Positions 5,703 through 11,930 of a stretch of DNA of 14,318 nt are shown here, one piece after another. A program made the translations under genes and the position numbers. Numbering within the stretch: the stretch's first letter is position 1; each line of letters begins with the position of its first letter. Origin of the DNA: JBAWAP01 sp049589355 (GTDB taxonomy: Bacteria > Chloroflexota > Anaerolineae > VGOG01); the NCBI GenBank assembly GCA_049589355.1, contig JBAWAP010000408.1:1-14318 (forward strand). The letters are read 5' to 3'. Under the pieces are notes generated by a model. The model did not search any database, was not told where the DNA came from, and saw nothing but the letters and a program-made list of their open reading frames with translations.

Positions 5703-7469
5703 TCATCTTACCCAGGAGATGCTCTGATCCAGCCAATCTGGGTACTCAGGCCCGAGGTCGAAGACTTTGGTTTGGTCGCTGCCATCAGGTTTCATGAGGT
5801 AAAGGGACCAGACCCCGTCACGGTCAGAGACGAACGCGATGTATTGCCCGTCGGGAGACCAGGTGGGCAGGCCATCGTTGGCATCGTTGATGGTCAGCCG
5901 CCTGACCTCTGGAAAGGGCACGCCCACTGTATAGACCTCCCAGTTGCCATCGTGATCGGACATGTAGGCGATTCGCGTCCCGTCGGGGGACCAGACGAGG
6001 CCGATGTCGCGGGGATCAGCGGTAATCAGGACGGGACTGGTTAGGTTGACATCGGTGGTAAAGCGGATGCCACAGTTTCCGCCGCCCTCGTTGCAGCCCG
6101 TGTAGGCCAGGTTCCCTCTGGGCCCCCAGGCCGGCGCCCAACCAGAGACCAACGGCGCCGCCTCCCCCTGCTCATCAGCAGAGGTGATATAGATCCGCCA
6201 TGAGTTCTGCTCTACGTTATAGATGACAAAGGCGATGCGCTTCCCATCGGGCGACCAGGTGGGGTAGCCAGCCTCATCCGAAGCCGAGATGCCTGTTGTG
6301 TTGCTCCCTCCGATATTCACAGCATACAAACCAGGCTTCTGGCTCTGGCGCGAGCGAAAGGCTAGTCGTTTCCCGTCAGGGCTGAAGCGTGGTTGGTCGG
6401 CGAGGCTGGCCACTTTCACCCAGCGCATGTCCTCAGCGTACACGACGAAGACATCGTAGACTTCTCTCTCTGTGTCGTAGACGGGCAGGGCGATTTTGCC
6501 CAGCGGCAAGCTGGTGGCATATTCGGGAACAACAGTGCTGGCGATAGCGGGCGTCGAGGTTCCTGCCAAACAAAGTCGGTTGGCTTGAACCCTTTTCTCC
6601 TCCCCAGCTTCATCGGGCTGGATTTCGAGTGCCAGCGTGTATTGTTCCTCTGCCGAACACCATTCGTATTGAGCAGCGTACAGATCCCCTTTATTCACGT
6701 AGGCGTCGTAGAGGCGCTGTTTCACGTCCATGTAACCGGGCTCGATACTGTACAACTCGTGGAAGTTGGTGATGGCCTTATCCCAGTCGGCACCCCAATA
6801 GCTTATCGCGGTCAGGTAGAGCGCGGCCAGTTTCCTCTGCCTCAGAACGTCTTCGTGGGCGGGCTTCAACTCCAAAGCTTTGTCCAGATAGCGCAGGGCC
6901 TCCTCCAGCCGCCCCGCGTTGATTAGTTCTACGCTCTGGTCATAGTAGGTCGCAAAGAGCAGGTCAGCGACAGCTTCCGGCTCATAGCCAGCATCCAGGG
7001 CCTGCAACCGCTCCAGCACAAGAACTACATCTTCCCATTTTCCCTCTTCATAGAAGGTTTGGGCCTGACTAAATAAGTCAGCGGCGACCTGTTTATGCAT
7101 CTCAACTGTGGGCGTTTCCTGGGCTTCGAGCTTGACTTTAGCTTCGCTCAGCTTCTCCTGGGCGTCTTGGTAATCTGGCACCAGGCGGAGGGTCAGTTCC
7201 AACTCAGCTACAGCCAATTCGTACTCCCCGTTTTCCAGGTGAGCCAAGCCCGCAGCGTAATGTTCCTCCGCTGTCTCTTGGGTCAGACGGCGGCGTTCTT
7301 GCAACCCGTGGTAGACTCCCAGTGCCCCGATACTCACCAGGGCCACGAGCAAGAGGATGACAAAAAGGGCTAAGCCCTTAAGCCAGGTTGAGGCTGTTCG
7401 ACGACGCCTTGTCTGCGTAGTGATACCCCCCTCTCTGTCAATGGGTGAATTATAACCTTTTTCGGCCAT
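5703..7469 (-). CDS. Membrane-anchored TPR protein with TolB-like beta-propeller
   Basis: About 588 residues. A cytoplasmic N-terminus rich in Arg (TRRRRTAS) is followed by one transmembrane helix (about 29-52, LALFVILLLVALVSIGALGV), so the rest is probably outside the membrane. Residues ~65-300 contain TPR helices (for example AEEHYAAGLAHLENGEYELA and EEALRYLDKALELKPAHEDV). After a Pro/Ser/Thr linker, residues ~325-588 form a PD40/TolB-type propeller with repeated FSPDGKR, WSPDGKR, WSPDGTR and WSPDGQY blades. I chose ATG 7469 over TTG 7478. Neither has a strong ribosome-binding site. A TATAAT box at 7509-7514 lies 40 bases upstream. The role is unknown: such propellers usually bind peptide or protein partners. 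Its end is duplicated at 4778-5099. Confidence 0.85.
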   Translation of the reverse strand: MAEKGYNSPIDREGGITTQTRRRRTASTWLKGLALFVILLLVALVSIGALGVYHGLQERRRLTQETAEEHYAAGLAHLENGEYELAVAELELTLRLVPDYQDAQEKLSEAKVKLEAQETPTVEMHKQVAADLFSQAQTFYEEGKWEDVVLVLERLQALDAGYEPEAVADLLFATYYDQSVELINAGRLEEALRYLDKALELKPAHEDVLRQRKLAALYLTAISYWGADWDKAITNFHELYSIEPGYMDVKQRLYDAYVNKGDLYAAQYEWCSAEEQYTLALEIQPDEAGEEKRVQANRLCLAGTSTPAIASTVVPEYATSLPLGKIALPVYDTEREVYDVFVVYAEDMRWVKVASLADQPRFSPDGKRLAFRSRQSQKPGLYAVNIGGSNTTGISASDEAGYPTWSPDGKRIAFVIYNVEQNSWRIYITSADEQGEAAPLVSGWAPAWGPRGNLAYTGCNEGGGNCGIRFTTDVNLTSPVLITADPRDIGLVWSPDGTRIAYMSDHDGNWEVYTVGVPFPEVRRLTINDANDGLPTWSPDGQYIAFVSDRDGVWSLYLMKPDGSDQTKVFDLGPEYPDWLDQSISWVR

Positions 7470-7484
7470 CTTGTCCAATTGGTC

Positions 7485-7513
7485 TTGACTTGTGTTCAGT
7501 ATGGTGATATTAT
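7485..7513 (+). promoter_or_regulatory. Promoter of the M28-type peptidase gene
   Basis: TTGACT (7485-7490) and TATTAT (7508-7513) are 17 bases apart on the plus strand. The transcript would start near 7520 and carry a leader of about 135 bases that contains the 7527-7625 inverted repeat. Confidence 0.65.
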
Positions 7514-7514
7514 A
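7509..7514 (-). promoter_or_regulatory. -10 box of the TPR/TolB-like gene
   Basis: A perfect TATAAT on the minus strand (7514-7509) lies about 40 bases before ATG 7469. No good -35 box is visible at 16-18 bases. It overlaps the plus-strand -10 box at 7508-7513, so the two promoters would compete. Confidence 0.45.
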
Positions 7515-7526
7515 TACTCTGTAGCT

Positions 7527-7625
7527 AGAAACCAGGTTTTTGGCTAAAGAAAGTGACTTTCCGCACCATGGAGAGCCTGAGAAACAATAGTGCGCCCACT
7601 CAAGTAAAGGAAAAACCTGGTTTCT
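7527..7625. repeat. 15-bp inverted repeat in the leader of the peptidase gene
   Basis: AGAAACCAGGTTTTT (7527-7541) and AAAAACCTGGTTTCT (7611-7625) are perfect complements separated by 69 bases. Each arm also contains the short palindrome AACCAGGTT or AACCTGGTT. The pair lies between the predicted transcript start and the ribosome-binding site near 7640, so it could fold in the leader RNA. It may also be a small mobile palindromic element. Confidence 0.75.
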
Positions 7626-7655
7626 TCCCCAAAAACATAGGAAAGGGGTTACGAC

Positions 7656-9671
7656 ATGTTCAAGAAAACCTTCGAAGCTATCCGGGAAGAGTTCTCAGGG
7701 CAGGCGGCCAAGGGCTACGTGATAGACATCACCCGTTATCACCGCATGCAAGCCAGCCCTGGTTTCCGCCAGGCGGCACATTATTGCCTGGAGCGCTTGC
7801 GCGAGGCAGGCGTCCAGGCCGAGATCCTATCCTTCCCAGCGGATGAGAAGACGCAGTACTGGTCGGCACAGATGTTCCAAGAGTGGGAGGCTACGGAAGC
7901 CACCCTGCACCTCTTGGAGCCAGAGGATGAGCGACGCAAGCTGGCCGATTTCCGGGCCTGCCCAATTTCCCTTATCCAGCGCAGTGCCCCTTTCGAGGGA
8001 GAAGCTAAGGTGGTTCTTCTGGAGGATGGCGAAGAGGAAGTGGAATATGAAGGGCTAGACCTGAGGGGGAAGGTGGTACTTACGAAGGGCGATCTGAACC
8101 GGGTGCGCGAGTTAGCCGTAGAGAAACGTGGCGCTATCGGCATCATCTTCGATGGCATGAGGGAGACACCGCCGGTCCGCGCCCGCATGGACGTGCCCGA
8201 TGCCCTCCAGTACACCTCCTTTTGGTGGACAGGGCAGGAGAAAAAGTGCTTGGGCTTCGTCCTCTCACCGCGGGAAGGTGAAAAGCTGCGTGGGCTGATC
8301 AAGAAACGGGCTCAGGATGGGAAGCCACCGGTCGGAGTTCGGGCCAAAGTGGTCAGCCATTTATACGATGGAGAGATCGAGGTGGTCTCCGCTCTGATAC
8401 CTGGGGAAACGAGTCAAGAGGTGGTGATGGTGGCCCACCTATGCCACCCCCGGCCCTCGGCCAATGACAACGCCTCAGGGTCGGCCGCGGCCTTGGAAAT
8501 CGCCCGCACCTTGCAAAAGCTCGTTGATGGAGGGAAGTTGGTCCAACCCAAGCGAGGCATAAGGTTTCTGTGGGTACCCGAGATGACGGGCACCTACGCC
8601 TACCTGGCCACCCATGAGGATGAGATCGAGCGCATGGTGGCTGGCCTCAACCTGGACATGGTGGGCCAAAACCAGGAGCTGTGCGGAAGCTCCTTCCTCA
8701 TCGAGCACCCGCCCCAGGCTCTGCCCTCCTTTGCTCCATATCTCCTGGAGCGCCTGCGGGAGGAGTTTTTGGGCGAGACTTCAGCCTTCGGTGGAACGGG
8801 AGAATATGCTCTCTTTCGTCATGCCATAATACCTTTCTCCGGCGGCAGCGACCACTATATCCTCTCCGATCCCTCGGTGGGAGTGCCGACCCCTATGATC
8901 ATCCAGTGGCCCGACAAATTCTACCATACCTCTCAAGATACCCCGGACAAGGTTGATTCAGCTATGCTGAGCCGCGTGGGGAGCCTGGCTGCTACCTATG
9001 CCTACTTCCTGGCCAACGCTGGCCAGGAAGAGGCCACCTGGCTGGGCTACGAGATGACGGCTCGTTTCAAACGGGACATCGTGCGGTTCGTTCAGGAGAA
9101 GGTCACTGAAGCAGCAAATATCGAGAAAGCCGATAAATTGGGGGAGACCATCGCCCTCATGCGCAAAAAGGTTGCCTACCTGATCGAGCGCGAGCAGCAA
9201 GCCCTGGCCTCGCTGAAGCGCCTGAGCCCTGAGATGGCCGTTGAAGGGTGGCAAGGGGAAGTGGCCGAATTCGCTAACAGGGAGTCGGTCAAAGGCGAGG
9301 AGGCAATCAGGGTCTGTGTGGGTGAGGGAGGTTGGGCCGAGTTATCGGCGCGGGAGCTGGACGAGTGGGAGGATAAAGCAGCGAGGATGGTGCCCAGACG
9401 GCTATATCGCGGTCCTGTCCCTTTGCACTCCTATCTGAACCAACTGAGCGAGAAGGACCGGGAGCGGTGGTGGCGATTGGGCAAGGAACGAAAGAAGGGT
9501 TTTTTTACCCTGCCTACCCTGGCCGAGTACTGGGCCAATGGCAAGCTCAGCCTGCTGGAAATCGCCGACTTGATAGAGCTAGAGACTGGCCAGCGCGACG
9601 TAGAGCTTCTGGTTGAATACTTCCAGATGCTGGGCAAGTTGAATTTGGTCGAGTTGGTAGCCAATATCTAA
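7656..9671 (+). CDS. M28-type zinc aminopeptidase with PA-like domain (DUF4910-like)
   Basis: A 671-residue protein starting at ATG 7656 after GGAAAGGGG. The N-terminal ~90 residues are helical. Residues ~110-200 (LDLRGKVVLTKGD, then AVEKRGAIGIIF) resemble a PA insert. The peptidase core reads VAHLCHPRPSANDNASGSAA, with His261 and Asp271 as metal ligands. It continues with PEMTGT (Glu309, catalytic position), NLDMVG (Asp334) and FYHTSQDTPDKVD (His424). This complete set argues for an active co-catalytic metallopeptidase removing N-terminal residues from peptides. The C-terminal ~100 residues (LPTLAEYWANGKLSLLEIAD and onwards) look like a winged-helix tail, as seen in DUF4910-type proteins. 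No signal peptide is seen, so it is probably cytoplasmic. A TPR gene follows at 25 bp, presumably in the same transcript. Confidence 0.87.
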   Translation: MFKKTFEAIREEFSGQAAKGYVIDITRYHRMQASPGFRQAAHYCLERLREAGVQAEILSFPADEKTQYWSAQMFQEWEATEATLHLLEPEDERRKLADFRACPISLIQRSAPFEGEAKVVLLEDGEEEVEYEGLDLRGKVVLTKGDLNRVRELAVEKRGAIGIIFDGMRETPPVRARMDVPDALQYTSFWWTGQEKKCLGFVLSPREGEKLRGLIKKRAQDGKPPVGVRAKVVSHLYDGEIEVVSALIPGETSQEVVMVAHLCHPRPSANDNASGSAAALEIARTLQKLVDGGKLVQPKRGIRFLWVPEMTGTYAYLATHEDEIERMVAGLNLDMVGQNQELCGSSFLIEHPPQALPSFAPYLLERLREEFLGETSAFGGTGEYALFRHAIIPFSGGSDHYILSDPSVGVPTPMIIQWPDKFYHTSQDTPDKVDSAMLSRVGSLAATYAYFLANAGQEEATWLGYEMTARFKRDIVRFVQEKVTEAANIEKADKLGETIALMRKKVAYLIEREQQALASLKRLSPEMAVEGWQGEVAEFANRESVKGEEAIRVCVGEGGWAELSARELDEWEDKAARMVPRRLYRGPVPLHSYLNQLSEKDRERWWRLGKERKKGFFTLPTLAEYWANGKLSLLEIADLIELETGQRDVELLVEYFQMLGKLNLVELVANI

Positions 9672-9696
9672 TATCCAATACCAAGTAGGAAATGGG

Positions 9697-10806
9697 ATGT
9701 ACATCGGACCAAGGAAGAAGAAGAGAAGGTCTTCGCCCCTGCGTGTGCTCATCTTGTTGATACTCATCGCCGCGGGTCTGTATGTCATTACCCGGCAGCC
9801 CAATTGGGCGCGCCCTTTCAAACCTACCCCAACACCCACCAGGACCGCTCAATCGTATCTGGTTGAAGGCCAAGGGTTTTTCCAGGAGGGAAAGCTGGAC
9901 GAAGCCATTGAAGCCTACGAGAGAGCGACGGAACTCGACCCTGAAGGGGTTACAGCCTATGTGCGTCTAGCCAAGCTTTTAACCTTGCGTGACCGCACGA
10001 GCGAGGCAGTACGCCAGGCCCGACGAGCCGTCGAACTCGACCCGGAGAACGCCGAGAGCCACGCCATTCTGGGCATGGCCCTGGACTGGGACGGCCAAGT
10101 AGATGAAGCCATCACCGCTTGCCTACGGGCCGTTGAGCTCGACCCCAACTCGGCCGAAGCCTACGCCTATCTGGCTGAGGCCTATGTGGACAAGAGTCGT
10201 TGGGATAGGGCCTTGGAAGCTGCTGAGAAAGCCGTCATGCTTGACGATCGCAGCGTTGATGCCCATCGCAACTTGGGTTACGTTCTGGAGAAACAAGGGG
10301 ATTACGAAGCAGCCATCGCCGAGTACGAAATCGCGATATCCCTTCATCCCAAGCTGAGCTATCTCTACATCAGCCTGGGCCGCAATTACCGCGTGTTGGA
10401 TGACTACGAGTACGCCATTGTCCAGTTCCAGAAGGCCGTTGAAGTTGACCCCAACAACCCCAAAGGATACGACCAACTGGCGTGGACCTACTATCACGAA
10501 GAGGATTATGAGCTGGCCACAGTCGAACTAGAGAGGGCTATCGAAGTTGATCCTGAGTATGCCAGTGCCTATGGCCACTTGGGTGTTATTTATTACGTGC
10601 AGCGATACTACGAAGAGGCTATTCCCAATTTTGAGAAGGCTATCGAGCTGGGGCTCCAGTCTGAGGAATACTATTACGAGCTTGGCCTCTCGCATGTCTA
10701 CCTGGACCAATGCGACGAGGCCATTCCCTGGCTAGAGAAGGCGCTGGAGATAAACCCTGACTCTGAGCCAGCCAGGGCTGGATTGGAGCTTTGTGAAGGG
10801 GAATAA
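9697..10806 (+). CDS. Membrane-anchored TPR-repeat protein
   Basis: A 369-residue protein starting at ATG 9697, with GGAAATGGG before it. A basic start (GPRKKKRRSS) precedes one transmembrane helix (about 15-31, LRVLILLILIAAGLYVI) and a Pro/Thr linker (KPTPTPTRT). The remainder from residue 51 is about nine consecutive 34-residue TPR units, each with the A-Y-x-x-A and DP-x-x-A pattern (for example EAIEAYERATELDPEG and YELATVELERAIEVDPEYAS). TPR arrays bind proteins, so this is probably an external or periplasm-like scaffold. The partner is unknown. The 25-bp gap after the peptidase gene suggests cotranscription. Its stop codon adjoins the T tract of the tRNA-Sec terminator on the other strand. 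Confidence 0.88.
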   Translation: MYIGPRKKKRRSSPLRVLILLILIAAGLYVITRQPNWARPFKPTPTPTRTAQSYLVEGQGFFQEGKLDEAIEAYERATELDPEGVTAYVRLAKLLTLRDRTSEAVRQARRAVELDPENAESHAILGMALDWDGQVDEAITACLRAVELDPNSAEAYAYLAEAYVDKSRWDRALEAAEKAVMLDDRSVDAHRNLGYVLEKQGDYEAAIAEYEIAISLHPKLSYLYISLGRNYRVLDDYEYAIVQFQKAVEVDPNNPKGYDQLAWTYYHEEDYELATVELERAIEVDPEYASAYGHLGVIYYVQRYYEEAIPNFEKAIELGLQSEEYYYELGLSHVYLDQCDEAIPWLEKALEINPDSEPARAGLELCEGE

Positions 10807-10858
10807 AAAAGGCGCCAGTCACTTCCGAAAAAAGCCATCGGTGAAAGTGCCTGGCACC
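10805..10858 (-). terminator. Terminator of tRNA-Sec
   Basis: On the minus strand a long hairpin (10858-10845 with 10824-10811, 14 positions with two mismatches, plus an inner CCGA/TCGG stem) is followed by six T (10810-10805). It begins 36 bases after the tRNA 3' end. The stem contains GGTGCCAGGCACTT-like sequence, a frequent dispersed repeat. The plus strand has no T run, so it does not obviously end the TPR gene. Confidence 0.78.
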
Positions 10859-10894
10859 TGCACGCTCACGGTAGATGGCGAAGCGAGGGGGTAG

Positions 10895-10990
10895 CGGGAG
10901 TGGATGGGAGTCGAACCCACCATGGCCGCTTTTGCAGCACCCACCAACGGTTTTGAAGACCGCGGAGCCCACCGGGGCTCAACCACCCCC
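10895..10990 (-). tRNA. selC: tRNA-Sec (UCA)
   Basis: A 96-base tRNA with the selenocysteine-specific build. The acceptor stem has 8 bp (GGGGGTGG with CCACTCCC, one G-U pair), followed by discriminator G. The D arm has a 6-bp stem and 4-base loop (GAGCCC-CGGT-GGGCTC). The anticodon loop CTTCAAA gives UCA. The variable arm is long, with a GCTGC-AAAA-GCGGC hairpin, and the T arm is normal (GGTTCGACTCC-like core). CCA is not encoded (GCTA follows). It reads in-frame UGA as selenocysteine together with SelA and SelB, which are not in this window. Confidence 0.96.
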
Positions 10991-11016
10991 ACGATAACGA
11001 CAGCGATTCTTCTCAT

Positions 11017-11045
11017 AGGATATATCATTTTCACTATTTAGTCAA
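11017..11045 (-). promoter_or_regulatory. Promoter of tRNA-Sec
   Basis: On the minus strand TTGACT (11045-11040) and TATCCT (11022-11017) are 17 bases apart. The start would fall near 11010, about 20 bases before the mature tRNA 5' end. Confidence 0.65.
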
Positions 11046-11051
11046 GCGGGC

Positions 11052-11080
11052 TTGACAAGATGCCCAAGATAGTATAAAAT
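11052..11080 (+). promoter_or_regulatory. Promoter of the tRNA-Phe-Gly-Cys-Leu operon
   Basis: TTGACA (11052-11057), a perfect -35 box, and TAAAAT (11075-11080) are 17 bases apart. The start would be near 11087, about 11 bases before tRNA-Phe. The -35 boxes of this and the opposite promoter lie in one near-palindrome at 11040-11057. Confidence 0.75.
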
Positions 11081-11097
11081 AATGGTGCGGGAGGTTT

Positions 11098-11171
11098 GCC
11101 GAGGTAGCTCAGCCTGGCAGAGCACTTGACTGAAAATCAAGGTGTCCCCAGTTCAAATCTGGGCCTCGGCA
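11098..11171 (+). tRNA. tRNA-Phe (GAA)
   Basis: A 74-base cloverleaf. Acceptor GCCGAGG pairs with CCTCGGC and the discriminator is A. The anticodon stem CTTGA/TCAAG encloses loop CTGAAAA, giving anticodon GAA. The T loop is TTCAAAT. CCA is not encoded. Confidence 0.96.
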
Positions 11172-11215
11172 CTGGTTAGCATTTGGCTATTCAGGTAAGG
11201 ACGAATAGCCGGTAT

Positions 11216-11287
11216 GCGGGCGTGGTTCAGTGGTAGAATGTCTCCTTGCCAAGGAGAAGGTCGTGGGTTCGAATCCCATCGCCCGCT
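11216..11287 (+). tRNA. tRNA-Gly (GCC)
   Basis: A 72-base cloverleaf. Acceptor GCGGGCG pairs with CGCCCGC and the discriminator is T. Anticodon arm CTCCT-TGCCA-AGGAG gives anticodon GCC. The T loop is TTCGAAT. CCA is not encoded. Confidence 0.96.
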
Positions 11288-11291
11288 CTCG

Positions 11292-11359
11292 TAGCCGATA
11301 GCAGATAGCCAATAGCTGATAGCAGTTGGCCTTCATGTGAGATCATCTGCTATCGGCTA
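11292..11359. repeat. Inverted repeat between tRNA-Gly and tRNA-Cys
   Basis: TAGCCGATAGCAGAT (11292-11306) and ATCTGCTATCGGCTA (11345-11359) are perfect 15-bp complements, with more GATAGC-type words between and after them. The transcript would form a long hairpin separating the two tRNAs. The other spacers have shorter versions: 11185-11192 with 11203-11210 (8 bp), and 11471-11480 with 11491-11500 (10 bp). Confidence 0.8.
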
Positions 11360-11378
11360 TTAGCCATCGGCTAGACAT

Positions 11379-11450
11379 GGCGACGTAGCCAAGTGGAAAG
11401 GCAAGGGTCTGCAAAACCCCCATTCGCCGGTTCAAATCCGGCCGTCGCCT
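11379..11450 (+). tRNA. tRNA-Cys (GCA)
   Basis: A 72-base cloverleaf. Acceptor GGCGACG pairs with CGTCGCC and the discriminator is T (U73, the usual identity base of cysteine tRNA). Anticodon arm GGGT-CTGCAAA-ACCC gives GCA. The T loop is TTCAAAT. CCA is not encoded. Confidence 0.95.
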
Positions 11451-11511
11451 CTAGAATACTCGGTCGCTAAGGCTGATAGCGAGACTAGCTGCTATCAGCC
11501 CTTTGTCTATG

Positions 11512-11594
11512 GGGGCGGTGGCGGAACGGCAGACGCTGCGGACTTAAAATCCGCTGGAGGAAACTCCATGAGGGTTCGAGTCCCTCCCGCCCCA
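11512..11594 (+). tRNA. tRNA-Leu (UAA)
   Basis: An 83-base class II tRNA with a long variable arm (TGGAGGAAACTCCA). Acceptor GGGGCGG pairs with CCGCCCC and the discriminator is A. The anticodon loop CTTAAAA gives UAA. The T loop is TTCGAGT. CCA is not encoded. Confidence 0.95.
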
Positions 11595-11648
11595 TCAGAT
11601 GCCCGATATGTACTGGTTCTCGGCTGATCATGCCCTATGTGTAAGCAC

Positions 11649-11684
11649 AGAAGGCCCTTCCATCGTGGGAGGGCCTTCTTTTTT
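11649..11684 (+). terminator. Terminator of the tRNA operon
   Basis: AGAAGGCCCTTCC (11649-11661) pairs with GGGAGGGCCTTCT (11667-11679) through a 5-base loop, with one G-U pair. A run of six T follows from 11679. It lies 55 bases after tRNA-Leu. Confidence 0.88.
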
Positions 11685-11731
11685 GCTCCAAAAGTGCTGC
11701 GGACTTGTCCTACTTGTAACTGCTCAACCCG

Positions 11732-11813
11732 TGTCATTGCGAGGAGCATTTTTTGCGACGAAGCAATCTTCTCCTTGCGGCTTGGGGATTGCTTCGCTTC
11801 GCTCGCAATGACA
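11732..11813. repeat. Miniature palindromic repeat (MITE-like)
   Basis: An 82-bp element with perfect 12-bp terminal inverted repeats, TGTCATTGCGAG and CTCGCAATGACA. Inside, GCGACGAAGCAATC is matched by GATTGCTTCGCTTCGC. Repeats of this type are scattered through many bacterial genomes and give spurious reading frames with VIASEAKQSP or CHCERSEAI. The rest of 11595-11930 holds only the tRNA terminator and no gene. Confidence 0.8.
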
Positions 11814-11930
11814 GCCTGAGTAGTCACTCCTGCTTCTCTTCTGCTTATGGCGGCCAGGGCCGCTGCTAGTGCCAAAAACTGTATGGCGTGCCGATGTGCG
11901 ATTGCCCCAACGCCTCCTGTCCACCAGCGC

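Noticed and set aside
6393..6926. A 177-codon plus-strand frame
   Set aside because: It is the shadow of the TPR and propeller gene on the minus strand, which has clear family motifs.
11292..11510. A CRISPR array suggested by recurring GATAGC words
   Set aside because: The words are irregular inverted repeats between tRNA genes, without uniform repeat length or spacers; no cas gene is present.
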